NCBI GenBank assembly: GCA_036435485.1
Contig: CM071598.1
Location: 138,364,148-138,428,147 of the forward strand
Source of the DNA: Saposhnikovia divaricata
Taxonomy: Eukaryota; Streptophyta; Magnoliopsida; Apiales; Apiaceae
DNA length: 64,000 nt
Direction: 5' to 3'
Shown: piece after piece, positions 21,930-34,176 of the stretch
Layout of the letters: each line of letters begins with the position of its first letter
Position numbering within the stretch: position 1 is the first letter of the stretch
Notes under the pieces: model-generated
Database searches by the model: none
Seen by the model: only the letters and a program-made list of their open reading frames with translations
What the model was told of the DNA's origin: nothing
Made by a program: the position numbers and the translations under genes

Positions 21930-23139
21930 AAAGGATTCCATCCTGGAATCAGGTAGGAAGCAAAGAGTCGTTTGCCTATCGTTCACTTTTTAGCTTCCCG
22001 GTCAATTCTTAGTCGTTCTACCCTTTCTCAACACATCTTCTAGTGCTGCAATCCATACTTTATCCTTTTTCCATCAACCTTGCTACTTTTCGTACCACAC
22101 ACTATCCGGGTTATGCTCTTACTCAATCTTATCCTTATTGCTACCTGCAGTAACATTGGTATCACTATCATACTGCGAATTCAGAGGTAACCTCGCTCGT
22201 ACTGTGCATTTCCTGATCGCTTTAATCTTTGCAATCTCGATCAATATAGAGAAGTGGAAAGATTTATTGAGAGATCACTATGATCAATGAACATTTGTTA
22301 TATTGCATAGTTAGTACAGAAGGGGGCCAACCTTTAGTACTTGACAAGCAATTAAACAAGTTATGGTATTCCACTCAGACTTCTATCACATAGACAGATA
22401 GTCACGTAGCAGTACCTCCCCTCCTTAAAGGGTTGTTCGTCTCAATTCATAAAGAAGATGAATAAGAGAGAAGAAAAGAAAAGAGTTCTAAAGGATTATA
22501 GAAAGTTTTCATGATTGTAAAATATCATACTCAGAATTTACCTCTGAACTATAGAGGTTCATTAAGGAAGAAATTAATCATAATTTTATCCAATACCATT
22601 TGACCGCAATTTCACGTGTCAACATATCTTGCTGCTTTGTCCATTATTCTATGGACCTATACTCTGGTTCAACCTTAGCAACACTTTTGGAAAATCTTTC
22701 AACCTCTCAGGTTAAATCTTAGGTTTCTCGCTTGACATCATTGTTACTGACATTCCATGTCACGCTACTAGCTTTTTCATATCTATAATATTAACACTAT
22801 CAGGTTGCCATCCCGAGAATTCATCAGAAAACCCATTTATTAATCCATTCATAACATTCCTTGCTTCACATTCCATAGTTGCTTTCCCAGTCTTTTCTTT
22901 ATGAATCACATCCTTCTTATTATCTGATTCTTATTTACTTCTATTATTTACTTCCACTTTCATCTCTTTATTGAGACATCTTTTGCACTTGGCACCTCCT
23001 TATTGGTATCCCGTCACATTTACTCTATAATCATCAAATTATTCCAATTTAAAACCTCCGAAATGAATCTGGCCAATTTCTTTAGCTTAGATCCAATATA
23101 ATCTACTTCTGTCAACTTGTTTCTCATCACTTATTCTTT

Positions 23140-23375
23140 TCTACCCGCGGTTTTCCACATGTTGTCTTTCGTAAGTTAGACCAGGTCGTACACCTACCTG
23201 CTCACACTCTTATCATCTGTTTGGCATCTGCATTTTACTGGTGTAGCTTTGCCACATGAAACACGTTACTACCGTGCTATAAGCTTTGGGGGTAAAACTG
23301 GCTCGAATGCCACATTCTGAACACTTTTAAACTCTCAGGTGGCCTAATAAGTCTCGGGCTCAACTGCCCTTCTCT
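23140..23375 (-). pseudogene. D: integrase C-terminal remnant
   Basis: The minus strand shows 'NVFHVAKL' (canonical VFHVSML) and 'RPGLTYE' with stops and shifts around them, matching the GPF/Y-to-chromodomain boundary of Tekay-type gypsy integrases. The same block occurs at 42952-43270 (B) and 53570-53800 (C). Confidence 0.7.
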
Positions 23376-24038
23376 CTAAGTCTCATTAATTCTTTCTACG
23401 GGAATACATTTAGCATCATGAATCATCAACCTCATATACTCTATCTTGTTTGCGCAGAAGTACACTTAACACAAACTTGATTGTCATTCATCAACATGCC
23501 ATTTAGCTTATCAATAGCAGCACTTTATTTATCTTTACGTTGTCATCTACTTTCTTAGAAGAATCACCCTCGCTTGTTGTTTACGTAGTACATTAATAGC
23601 TAACCATACGGGTTTTAATCCTTTAGGGAGACAACGTAATCACTATTCCTTATCCATAAGGAACACTTCCTGAACTTGATGTAGATATTACATGAAGTAG
23701 ATAAATTGCAGAAGAGTTTCAAGCATCGCAGCTATATCAGGTTGATGAAACTATCACTCATGCAGCTTCCATAAAAGACTGGAAACTTAACGGTTTACTT
23801 CGTCAATTTTGTATCATAGTCCTGGTTTGCCTCAAAACGGGACCTTCTAAGGTATGTAATATGCTTAAGACCCATCAGGAATCGAATCTTTACTTAAACT
23901 ATTATTACCGTCAATTCTTGCACAGTCATCAGAAAGAATGTAAATTTCTCCATTCCGATATGACCTTCAAGGTCCTTCCAAATATCATTCTGTTTCTTCG
24001 GTATAAACATTTGTAATTATTCCTTTATACTTAGACTG

Positions 24039-24800
24039 TCGGCCACCTCATTGGCCTTTCCTGATACTAACAATTTCTTGTAATCCATGTTCTCTGGATA
24101 CATTCCAACTCAAACTTTTCTACCTCATTCCCATCACTGTTGGGTGAAAGCATTCTCTCTTAAGCTCTGCTGAAGGAGAAAATATATCTATCAGTCTTTT
24201 TCCATAAGTCATTGCTTCCATCTTCCCGTGGGAACTTTATCAAAGTTACCCTCAATCCTACCTGGAATATTTGTTCTCTTAGTTCTTTCTTGTTCTAGGA
24301 TAATCTCAACCTTCTTGGGTTCCATCCATACCTCATTATGGTTTCATACATGCCTCATCTGGCATTATTGTTATTGTTTCTTACATTCTCTACCAAGCTT
24401 CTATTTTGAAACTCAGAATGTTAACTTTTTCCTTGTAAGGTTTTTTTAGGTCGTCCTCATCATTCCTCCTGTATTTTCTAGGTACAGGGTATAACAGAAC
24501 GTCATTGATCAATACTCTAATAATTCTATCTATGTTCTTTCCAGAACTCTTTTTAATAATCCTTACATGTCATTGTTGCCTTAGCAAATCCAACTCATAT
24601 CATCTGAATTCACAATGTCTTTATTAGGGTTAATGCCATCCCTTGTGCATTCCCCAGGGTTTGTCTTAATTTATGGATATCCTATCCTTAATTCAACTGC
24701 CAAGGAATTCTTGCATCCTATAATTGGCAATCAGATCATGTATCCTTAATAAGGGTCTCTTTTCAATCATTCTCATTTGATAATCGATCGGTAGCTTAAT
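24039..24800 (-). pseudogene. D: RT fingers/palm and RNase H end remnant
   Basis: In minus-strand order: 'RIHDLI' (canonical RIDDLF) near 24735, the active-site block 'VLINDVL' near 24505 (canonical FIDDIL, first Asp replaced by Asn), and 'GKANEVA' near 24050 (canonical GKANVVADAL). The RT thumb and RNase H start that should lie between palm and 'GKAN' are instead about 1.5 kb upstream. Confidence 0.72.
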
Positions 24801-25713
24801 GCTAACCTCTTCTTTTAGATAGTTGTCAACCTATTTGACCTTCCAAAAGACAACGTTTGTCTATCTGCTCTCTTACAGAACTTGGTAATGGCAGCAATGA
24901 TGTTTTGGAAGATATTGGTCGAGTTCAACGTGAATCTCTTAGTACTTATCGTTCTTCTCAAAGGTACTTACCTTAGGCAAAAATTTCTACAGCATACTGA
25001 TCAATCTCTGACCATTTCTATACTTTCTTCATTAACCTTCATTGTTTACTTTCCTCCATCATAATATATTCATGGTATTCATAATACCCTAACATCATAC
25101 ATCTCAAGTCACTATACTTCTATTTTTACTCGTAATCTTGGACAATCATATACACATGAATCACTTTAGTACGGGTGACCCCACTTTAGAAAGAAGTCTA
25201 GTAAATTCCCAATCGAAACATGGGTTGCAAAGGGTTCAGTAGAAGATTCCTACGATCTCATTAATGTTTCCTTTATATCAAAAGCCCTTGCAGTCGGTGC
25301 TTATTTAGAAGCAACCCTGCTTTGTCCTTTCATTGCTGGTCTAGTCACTTGATAATCCTTTCTGACTTGGCCTCAACTGGCCACACAAAAAAAAAATTAA
25401 AAAATATATGATTTTAGGGGTTGGCTAATAGCATTACTTTTCTAGCAATTGCCGGCATAGTGTCTTCTTCTTTGATACCTTTCTACCTTTCCAAAACTTT
25501 ACTCCATATAAGTCTTAAACGACTTCTCGGCACCGTCTCTGGTCACCTTTCCTCTACTTTTATTTTTTTTTATTTTTTTTTCAACTATTCTTATCAATTC
25601 CACGTGCCACACAGGCTTACCATTCCTGGCATAACAGCCTTTTCACTTAAGTCAATCCCGTAGTTTCTCAGTCCGGCTGGTTTCTTACTTACATTTCCTG
25701 TTTTCGTCCAATC

Positions 25714-25911
25714 TCACTTCATCCTTATATTTCTACAATCAATCGCGATAATCGGGGTCTGTCCACCAACCCATATAGCGGCTACCTTACCCAATTCACG
25801 CCCAGTTTCTACTTTCTTCCATGACGTTCTCTGATAATCAGAAAGACAAGGTTTGCCAAAATTCGACGAATTCCTTTCTAGAATCAGAAAAATTTTAGTC
25901 AATCTATCCAC
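25714..25911 (-). pseudogene. D: integrase core remnant
   Basis: An open 65-codon stretch beginning 'MDRLTKI' (canonical VDRLTKSAHF) followed by 'GKPCLSDYQRTSWKKV' (canonical G.P...SDRD.RFTS.FWK) and 'GGQTPII' (canonical TDGQTER). The first catalytic Asp position reads as part of 'SDYQ'. It lies upstream of the RT palm, the reverse of the normal order. Confidence 0.72.
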
Positions 25912-26249
25912 CTACTGGTAACATTAAGGAGACCAGTTTCGAAACCTGAAGAATAGTTCTACGAACCTCCAAGCAGGTAGAACCATAAGCAGTCATAATT
26001 TACGAAATAATCGTCATTAGATTGGAAGTTTAACCACTGGAGAGGAACCAATTATATACATCCCTTAGAAGGGAATCAACAGTTTCAAACTGAAACATGT
26101 CACAATATCCTGATACCTATACGTCCTGACATTCAATATTACCAAATGTCAGTGTACCTAACCACTAGTCTCAGAAGGAACATTACCATCGGAGTTGGTT
26201 GTTTCACAAAATTGACACTACTAAGGCCATCCATACCTGGTGAACCGTG

Positions 26250-26424
26250 CTATCCGAATGCATTCGCAAGTAATTTGTCATGCTGCGCAAGCACACATCC
26301 TAATCCTTTCTGTAAATCGTCGTTGGAAGCATAAAGTCTCCTTTTTCCATTAAGTAATGCCAACTCTTGGTCATTACCAATTTCATCTTTTAGCTCCAGG
26401 AAGATTTTCTCATATTTTTCTCTT
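26250..26424 (-). pseudogene. D: RT thumb / RNase H start remnant
   Basis: Homologous to 50509-50700 of C, which reads openly as RT connection ('CEKIFLELK') into RNase H ('DASHKGLGCVLAQHDKV'). The D copy has a codon change in the DAS motif ('gatcgtcgttgg' region) but is otherwise aligned. Confidence 0.7.
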
Positions 26425-27526
26425 TAACTGCTGATCGTATTACTTGATCCATTATAATTCCGCGTCGGAGTAAACTTAAGGTAACTACTATAATCCATTC
26501 AACGAAAAGAAAGAATTTAATATTCCTCTGAATAACATGCATCTAACGTTTATAGTTCATCATTTAACTGTGTTGTGATAACTCTATACTCAGTCTCTGA
26601 CAATAGTCTCATTACGAGTTCATCTTGACTCACTGGTCTTATCTTCCGGTAGGTTCTGAGATCATTGTCTTGCTTACTACTTCCTTATATAACTTTATCC
26701 AATCATGCTGTCACTTCCCAATGTTTTCACTTTCTAACTAATTCATTCATAAAATGGACATTTTCCTGAATAAAACAACTTCATCAACCTCAATTTGGTT
26801 CTTACAACCTATGACATCTGCCTTCTCATGGCGATTTATTACTGACAATATTCATACTAATTCATTTATCAAATGATATGGCACTTACTGCCTCTTCTCA
26901 ACTATTCCTAGGGACTCTGCTCCTCGTCTTATATCGATGCCTTTGATAATCATACATCCCTCTAGCTCTTTCTTCGTTAATATGAAAGTCTCTAAGGATT
27001 CTCGTCTATTCCCGTATAAGATCTCAAGTGATCCTTTCAATCCGTCTTACTTGCTGGTACTACATCCAGTAGTCCGGCTACGAATCCAATATGAATCTTC
27101 AGTTCTCTTGCTAATAGCTCAGTTCTTTGTGCTCACTTTTCTGAGTACCATATCTTAATCATCATAGCCATTCTGGCTGCAGCCCTCATTCCTCGAGGGT
27201 AAGCTCCTTATCCTAACAGGATTTTTTTTTCTTATTTGCTGGAACCTCTTCCGGGTCTTCAGTAGGGTACTCTATTGAATTTACCCGCTGATCTTCAGCA
27301 TGTAATAAAGCATCATCGCGTTGCTGCTCGTATGCCTCAAGGTCTGTCGCCTTACTCGTCGATACAATATCGAGCTAAGTTACTATCATGATACTTAAGA
27401 GTTCCCATAAGGGTTTTATAGGTCATTACTACATTAAGTAGTCCGACTATGAACTTGGCAAGAGTTCTTATTATCTTAGTGAATTTATTGTTTTAACGTC
27501 GCCTCATTTCTGGGGTTTATAACGTA

Positions 27527-27539
27527 CGCTCTGATACCA
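27527..27539 (-). other. Element D primer-binding site
   Basis: The minus strand reads TGGTATCAGAGCG, four bases from the LTR edge at 27544. It defines the right LTR as D's 5' LTR. Confidence 0.92.
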
Positions 27540-27543
27540 TTTC

Positions 27544-30500
27544 TGTAACACCCCCAGATCCGGGGTCCGGGATCCGGTCGTTAAGGTCTCCAATTCTGTC
27601 CACAATACTTGAACTTACCTCAACATAAAATAATTTACATCTTTATGACCCAACACAACAATATAAAACACACCCGTTATAGTCCCAGAGATGAAATCAG
27701 AGTAACAATCAAATTTTATTAAACACATTTTGAGTTCTTACAACCCAAAAGAGTTACAATATGAATACATACTCTTTGCCATCCATTTACATAAGTCATA
27801 CTAGTCCATATATTTGGTACTGAAAGAATGAATATATCCTACCAATAGCTTTCTCTTCGGCTCTGGTAGTCTCAACGTCCTCGCCAGCATCGAGTGCGCC
27901 TTGTGCGAATCATCTTGTCTAGCTGTTGTTGTGATATAATAATAAAGAACGGGTGAGCAATAGCCCACCAACAATAATATTTAATTGAACGATAATATAT
28001 AACAGTTCAAAAGTATCTTTCAAACCATATGCCACGCATTTATGGAAATGATGCCAGAATAACATGAACGATGAAGTTACGAGGTAACTCAAAATGCATA
28101 TATAGGTGGGAATATCTGCTATGTCAAAGATAAGCCAGATATTATCATTTATCATATAAAGAGGAACTTGCAAGGAAAATATTGCAATTCCAGTTATTAA
28201 CATTTTTCGAAGTCCTATAACCTGAAAGAAGTCTCTTCGATACGTGTTGTAGGGAATTCCCAATTTGGGAGATGAACCAATACTGGAGTTATCACGCGCC
28301 AGCTATCCCACTCCCTGATGATCAGTCGAGGATGGTACAGCCCAATATAGTTTACTACCGGTAGAAGGAAGAACTGACGGCTCCACTTGTCGATGGCCTT
28401 TAATAGTAACTCCCTGGCCAATGGTTAGGCCTTGTGATGGACCGCGCGACTCGGCCTCTTACACACGACTCCTAGTTCGAATAAATCCACATCATTGAAA
28501 CGTAGAGTTTGTCCTCCCTTCCCCAAGTGAAATACTTGTTGATAATACTCCACAAAGTAGTTGTATCTAGTTGGAAAGGAAAATTCACCAACATTTCCCA
28601 AGCTTTTGCTTGTTAATGGATATCAACTTGTTCCAACAATCTTACCCCTCGAATGATGAGAAGGTACACACAGACTTAATGAGTCCATAGCAACCAAGTT
28701 ACGAGTGAAACAGGTAAATTATGACCGGGAAGTCAACAAGATAAATAACCTTTCTCAAGTAAGGTTCCCTTATAATTTAAGAGATAGATTCGAGTGAAGA
28801 ATGGAATCTTGAGGACCTTTCTTAATATAATATTAATCGTAGGACTCCGAAATATTTTACATAATATTTGGAGGTTAAAGATAATCTCCAAATAATATAA
28901 ATCATTTTAAAAAGAATTTAAAAGAATTAAATAAATATTCCAAGAATATTTATTAACTCAATAATAATTACGGAATATTATTAAATCATAATATTGCTCG
29001 TAAGTAATCCTCGAATGAGTATATAGAATTATTTACTAAATAAATCACTCCTTAAATGAACATTCAAAATAATATTCAGTAATAATTAGACTCCAATAGG
29101 TATTTAAAATAATATTCAATAAATGAGTCAAACTTTAAATGAATATTTGAAAATAATATTCATTTAATAAATAATCTTCTAAATGAATATCCAAATAATA
29201 TTCATTTAGTAATCAAAACTTTAAAGGAATATTCGAAATAATATCCCTTAAGTAATTAGAACTTCCAATGAATATTTTAAAATAATAATCATTAAGTACT
29301 TAAACCTTAAATGAATATTCGAAAGTAATATTCATTTAATAAATAACATTCTAATGAATATCAAAATAATATTCATTAAATAATCAACTCTAAATGAATA
29401 TTCGAAACTAACATTCATTTAATATCTCTCGACTGAGATAATACTCGAATAACATTCCTCGAAAGATTTCCAAGTAATTGATACTTTATGGAAATATAAA
29501 TAACGTTTAATAATAACATTCCTCAGATAAATAATAATCTGTCGTTGGAATCCCTCCGGGTTTCCACGACTATCTATATCTCAATATACCGACTCCCAGT
29601 CTATATTTAAGAATGAATATTTGCGGCTTATAACTGATAATTCGTATCTAGTCTATAAGCCAATGGCAATTCAGGGAACAGGTATCATAATATAATTTGA
29701 CAATAGGCAAGCATGCTATGGAATATGTAAGATGGCAATCACATATATATATTATCACAACAACAGATTCAAAGTTTTGAACACTTGCCTGGTAATCGGG
29801 TGTGGGTGGAGATAGCGTGCCCTGGGTCTGCTCGATGATCTATAAACAATCAGAACATTCGAGATTAACCACTTAACACCTTTTAAAAGTCTAGGTATAA
29901 ACTTCACTTAAATCGAAACACGTTTTCGAATTATCTCGTTATACACCTTTTAGTGTAACTCTTTTTATTACCGCTACGATCCGACATTTGTTCGCTATTA
30001 CGACATGTCATCATACCCACACTCGGTATATACTTAAGTCGTATAAGTTCTAAAGTCGATCAATTACGAACTGAGATTATACCTCGAGTTTTATCGTTCG
30101 TTTTCTAAGTGTTTTACCAAAGTTATAACCAAGCGGGTTTTTAGGGGTTCGTTCGCGTTTAACTTCGATTCAAACATTTTTATAAAATCAGAAAACGATC
30201 TGTTTGACATGTGGTTTTCTTTCATACATTCCTTATGACCTCTAGTATTTATTTACCAAGATTCGCCACTGAGTAACATGCTTTACGAGGGTTCAATTGA
30301 AGTTACGAACTTTTACTTACGGTTTCGAACCAATTTTAGTAATTTGACCATAACTCCTAAACCGTAAGTCAGAATGTTTCGATTCTCATGCCAAAACGAT
30401 CTATTGCTCGAGATCTACAAGGACCATTCATAATATTACCAAGATCAGGAATTAATATTAACTGCCATGCTTGGTTTCTAAGTGTTAACAAAAATTCGGC

Positions 30501-32207
30501 ATTACGACGGCTATAATTCGAACGATCCAAATTCATACATGCCTCAAGCACATCATCAAAGCAACTCATGGCTTAACAACATCATTTACTACTGTCAAGA
30601 GACTCTAAGGCCAGTGGTAAGGTCTCATGACCACCACACAACATAAACATAACAAATCAAGTCTTAAACAACAATTAACACAACAATCAAGAACTCATCT
30701 TGCAACCCACTTAAGATCTCATCAAAACTTCATAAAACTCAAAGTAAGATCTAGGGTTTAGGTGAGATATACCTTCCTTGGAGTATGTACTAGCCTTATA
30801 AAACCTTGTATAGCCCTTAGAACACCTTAAACAAGCTTGGATCATCCAAAGAAACAATAAAACTAAAGTTAGTTCTTAAAAATTACTATACATTTGTTCA
30901 AAGATCTGCAAAAACGAGGCCCTTACCATGATTTCTTGGACGAGGCTCCTAAAGAAGAGTTGTAGAGCATCTTACCAGCTTTTCAACAAGCTAAAGAACA
31001 CCAAATTTCATTGAGAAACGAAGGAGATATGGCCGTTTGAAAATCAGTCCAGAAACTGTCAAGCATCAGGACAGTTTGCTTCTCCAACTTGGGGAGGTGA
31101 TTTGACTAGGCTATACTACTTATATTGCCCATGGAGTGGAGAGGCTTTGGTTAAAATTTGGTGATTTTATCATGGCTAGAAATGGAGATATGAATTTTCT
31201 TCTCATGAGTGTTCTTGCTGGGCAGTTTGTACAAATGGAGAGAAATGAAGTTTGCTTGGTCTTGCTCTTGACAATAATGCATAAAGTGATGGTAATTGGA
31301 TAATATCTCATCCAAAACTACTTTAATAAAGTGATGATGCAAGGGATGATGAAATTGGGTGGACAAGTGTTGAAGATTTGGTGGTGTTAAGGCGAACCAA
31401 GTGTTTGCTTGCTAAGTACTAGTTTAATCCCTAAGTGTGCTAGTTACTTGAGTCACCACTTGGTTACTAGATATTTTCTAGTGGCTTATGCATGACTTTT
31501 GCTTCCTCTGCTTGTTTCTTTTGTCCGGTTATTGCTCGTTTCGATTGATCGTTTGTAGGAATATCTCACGGATTTCTAATTAGGGTTTACCGGGAATCTT
31601 CTTAATATTAATACTGTCATTCTCCATCTTTCTTACTAACTTTCGAATTTATATTCCTTAAATCCCTTCGTTAAATTCTTAAGTCTTTCAGTGTCCAGGG
31701 AACTTTCGGAGAAAATAAAAGTGCGGTTTTTCAGAATCCGACAGCTTTTACATACACTTATTTTCCTCCTGGATCACTAATACGAACTCGGAAATCCGTT
31801 CCGAATACTTCTATATAGTGTCGTCTCATAATATTCTCTTTTCCACCAAAACACTATTCATTCTTTATTCTTTACTTATTCTCTTAGGGTTGTACAATTG
31901 TCCCTGATCTCTTTCGAACGTTCCTTAACCTTTTTATGGACCCACTGGACCAATAACAGATATCGATTTGGATGACATAAGAATAATCTTCTCCTTTAGA
32001 ATTATCAAATCTCAATTCCCTAGGAGATAGATAATTCTTATCTAAAGTGTCAACCAATAGTATTCTTCATGGCATATAAACATTTGAATCCAAATCTATT
32101 CCTTTCATTCATTATCTCAATCGTTATCGTAGTCGTAATCACTATTCACCATTACCTCAGTACATAATAAAAAGTTTTAATTATATCCAAAATTTGGGGT
32201 TCTTACA
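27544..32207 (-). mobile_element. Element D 5' LTR
   Basis: A 4664-bp LTR. On the minus strand it starts TGTAAGAACCCCAAATTTTG and ends GGGGGTGTTACA. It holds an AT hairpin array (about 28870-29530) and lost about 36 bp near 29617 relative to the 3' LTR. The five bases after its outer end, 'cgtgg' (32208-32212), are the target duplication inside C's LTR. Small frames inside (27919-28263 and 28215-28421) are LTR frames without family matches. Confidence 0.92.
28870..29530 (-). repeat. Hairpin-rich AT minisatellite inside the D LTR
   Basis: The reverse-orientation equivalent of the array at 5470-6080, with repeated 'AAATGAATAT..AATATTCATTT' near-palindromes. Confidence 0.8.
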
Positions 32208-32378
32208 CGTGGAAACCCGGAGGGATTCCAACGGCAGATTATTATTTATCTTGAGGAATGTTATTATTTAACATTATTCATATTTCCATAAAATATCAAT
32301 TACTTGGAAATCTTTCGAAGAATGTCATTTGAGTATTATCTCAGCCGAGAAATATTAGGTGAATATTATTTTTTGAAT

Positions 32379-32693
32379 GGGTTAAATGGCAATTAGGTCA
32401 CTCAACTGACTGAAAACTTTCAGTTGGGTCATCCAACTCAAAAAAATTTCAATCAGGTCACTTAACAAATAAAAACTTTCAATCAGGTCATAAAACACAT
32501 TAAATGACCAGATTTTAACGTGTTTAATGGCCTGATTTTAACCTGTTTAATGACCTGATTGAAATTTTTTAACGTGTTTAATGGCCTGATTGAAAGTTTT
32601 TATTTGTTAAGTGACCTGATTGAAAACTTTTTGAGTTCAATGACCCAACTGAAAGTTTTCTGTCTGTTGAGTGACCTAACTGCCATTTAACCC
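32379..32693. mobile_element. 315-bp palindromic MITE, Mutator-like
   Basis: Starts GGGTTAAATGGCAATTAGG and ends with the inverted counterpart (..CCTAACTGCCATTTAACCC). Nearly its whole length folds as inverted repeats of 'caggtca..tgaaagtttt' units. It is flanked by perfect 10-bp duplications 'ttttttgaat' (32369-32378 and 32694-32703). The sibling LTR at about 5585-5605 shows the empty site with one copy. A 9-10-bp duplication with G-starting ends points to a Mutator-like family. It has no coding capacity. Confidence 0.92.
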
Positions 32694-34171
32694 TTTTTTG
32701 AATATTAACTTAGAGTTTTATTATTTAATGAATAATTACTTTGATGTCCATTAGAATTTTATTTATTAAATGAATATTACTTTCAAATATTCATTTAAGG
32801 TTTTATGTACTTGATGAATATTATTTTAAAATATTCATTGGAAGTTCTATTTACTTAAGGAATATTATTTCGAATATTCCTTTAAAGTTTTGATTACTAA
32901 ATGAATATTATTTGGATATTCATTTAGAAGATTATTTATTAAATGAATATTATTTTCAAATATTCATTTAAGGTTTGACTTATTTATTGAATATTATTTT
33001 AAATATTTATTGGAGTTTAATTATTTAATGAATATTATTTTGAATATTCATTTAAGGGGGGATTTATTTAATAAATAATTCTATATATCCATTCGAGGAT
33101 TACTTACGAGCAATATTATGATTTAATAATATTCCATAATTATTATTGAGTTAATAAATATTCTTGGAATATTTATTTAATTCTTTTAAATTCTTTTTAA
33201 AATGATTTATATTATTCGAAGATTACCTTTCACCTCCAGATATTATGTAAAATATTTCGGAGTCTTTTTACGACTATTTTATCAAGGAAAGGTTCCCAAC
33301 TCCTTATTTTTCATTTAAATCTATCTTAAAAGGATTTAAATGCTCGCTCAAACTTCCATATTATAGGGGAACATTAATTGAGAAATGTTATTTATCTTGT
33401 TGACTTCCCGGTCATAAATCTTTTAAAACTATTCTCTTCACTCGCAACTTGGTTGCTGTTCATCAATTGAATCTTTGAGTAACCTTCTCATCATTCGAGG
33501 GGTAAGATTATTGGAACAAGATGGTATCCTCTAACAAGCAGCAGCTTGGGAGATATGATGTTGAATTTTCCCTTCTAACTAGATACGACTACTTTATGGA
33601 GTCTTATCAACAAGTATCATACTTGGGGAAAGGGGGACGAACTTTACGTTCAGAGTCATGAACTTCTTTTCGAACTTGGAGTCGTGTAAGAGGCCGAGTA
33701 GCGCTGGTCCATCCCATTGGCCCAACCGTTGGCCGGGGAGATCTAACAGGGCGGTAGACAAGTAAATCCGTCAGCTATTCCTTCTACCGGTAGTATATCT
33801 AAATTGAGCTGTACAATCTGCGACTGATCATCGTAAGGGTTGGAACAACGGGCGCGGTGAATACTCCAGCAATAGTTCATTATTTAAATTCATTTATTTT
33901 CTGCAACATTATCATTGTTGGCAGTATTGGAAAAATATTCATAATTGGAATTGCAATATTTTCTTGCAAGTTCCCTTTTTATGATAAATGATAATATCTT
34001 GCTTATCTTTGACATAGCAGATATTCGCACCTATATATGCATTTTGAGTTACCTTGTAACTTCATCGTTATGTTATACTGGCATCATTTTCGTAAATGTA
34101 TGGCATATGGTTTGAAAGATGTTTTTGAACTGTTATATATTATCGATCAGTTATACATTATTGTTGGTGGG

Positions 34172-34176
34172 CTATT
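34172..34176. repeat. Target-site duplication of element B (left)
   Basis: 'ctatt', repeated at 48957-48961. Removing B restores 'gggctattgctcaccc', the sequence of sibling LTRs (for example near 7060). Confidence 0.93.

Larger units (their letters stand above)
21916..27543 (-). mobile_element. Element D internal region (degenerate Ty3/gypsy)
   Basis: 5628 bp between the polypurine tract and the LTR at 27544, homologous throughout to the internal regions of B and C. No long reading frame is left, but decayed pol blocks can be read on the minus strand: RT thumb with RNase H start (about 26424-26250), integrase core (25911-25714), RT palm (24800-24480), RNase H end (24238-24039) and integrase C-terminus (23375-23140). 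This order is not the canonical one. The first kilobase after the primer site (gag position) has no recognisable domain. Confidence 0.85.
32208..34176 (+). mobile_element. Element C 5' LTR, middle part
   Basis: Starts abruptly at 'cgtggaaacccggagggattcc', the insertion point of D, and is colinear with 57353-57368 plus 5440 onward of the 3' LTR. It is interrupted by the MITE at 32379-32693 and ends at B's target duplication 'ctatt' (34172-34176). It continues at 48962. The first 2.4 kb of this LTR (equivalent of 54959-57352) is not in the window. Confidence 0.9.
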
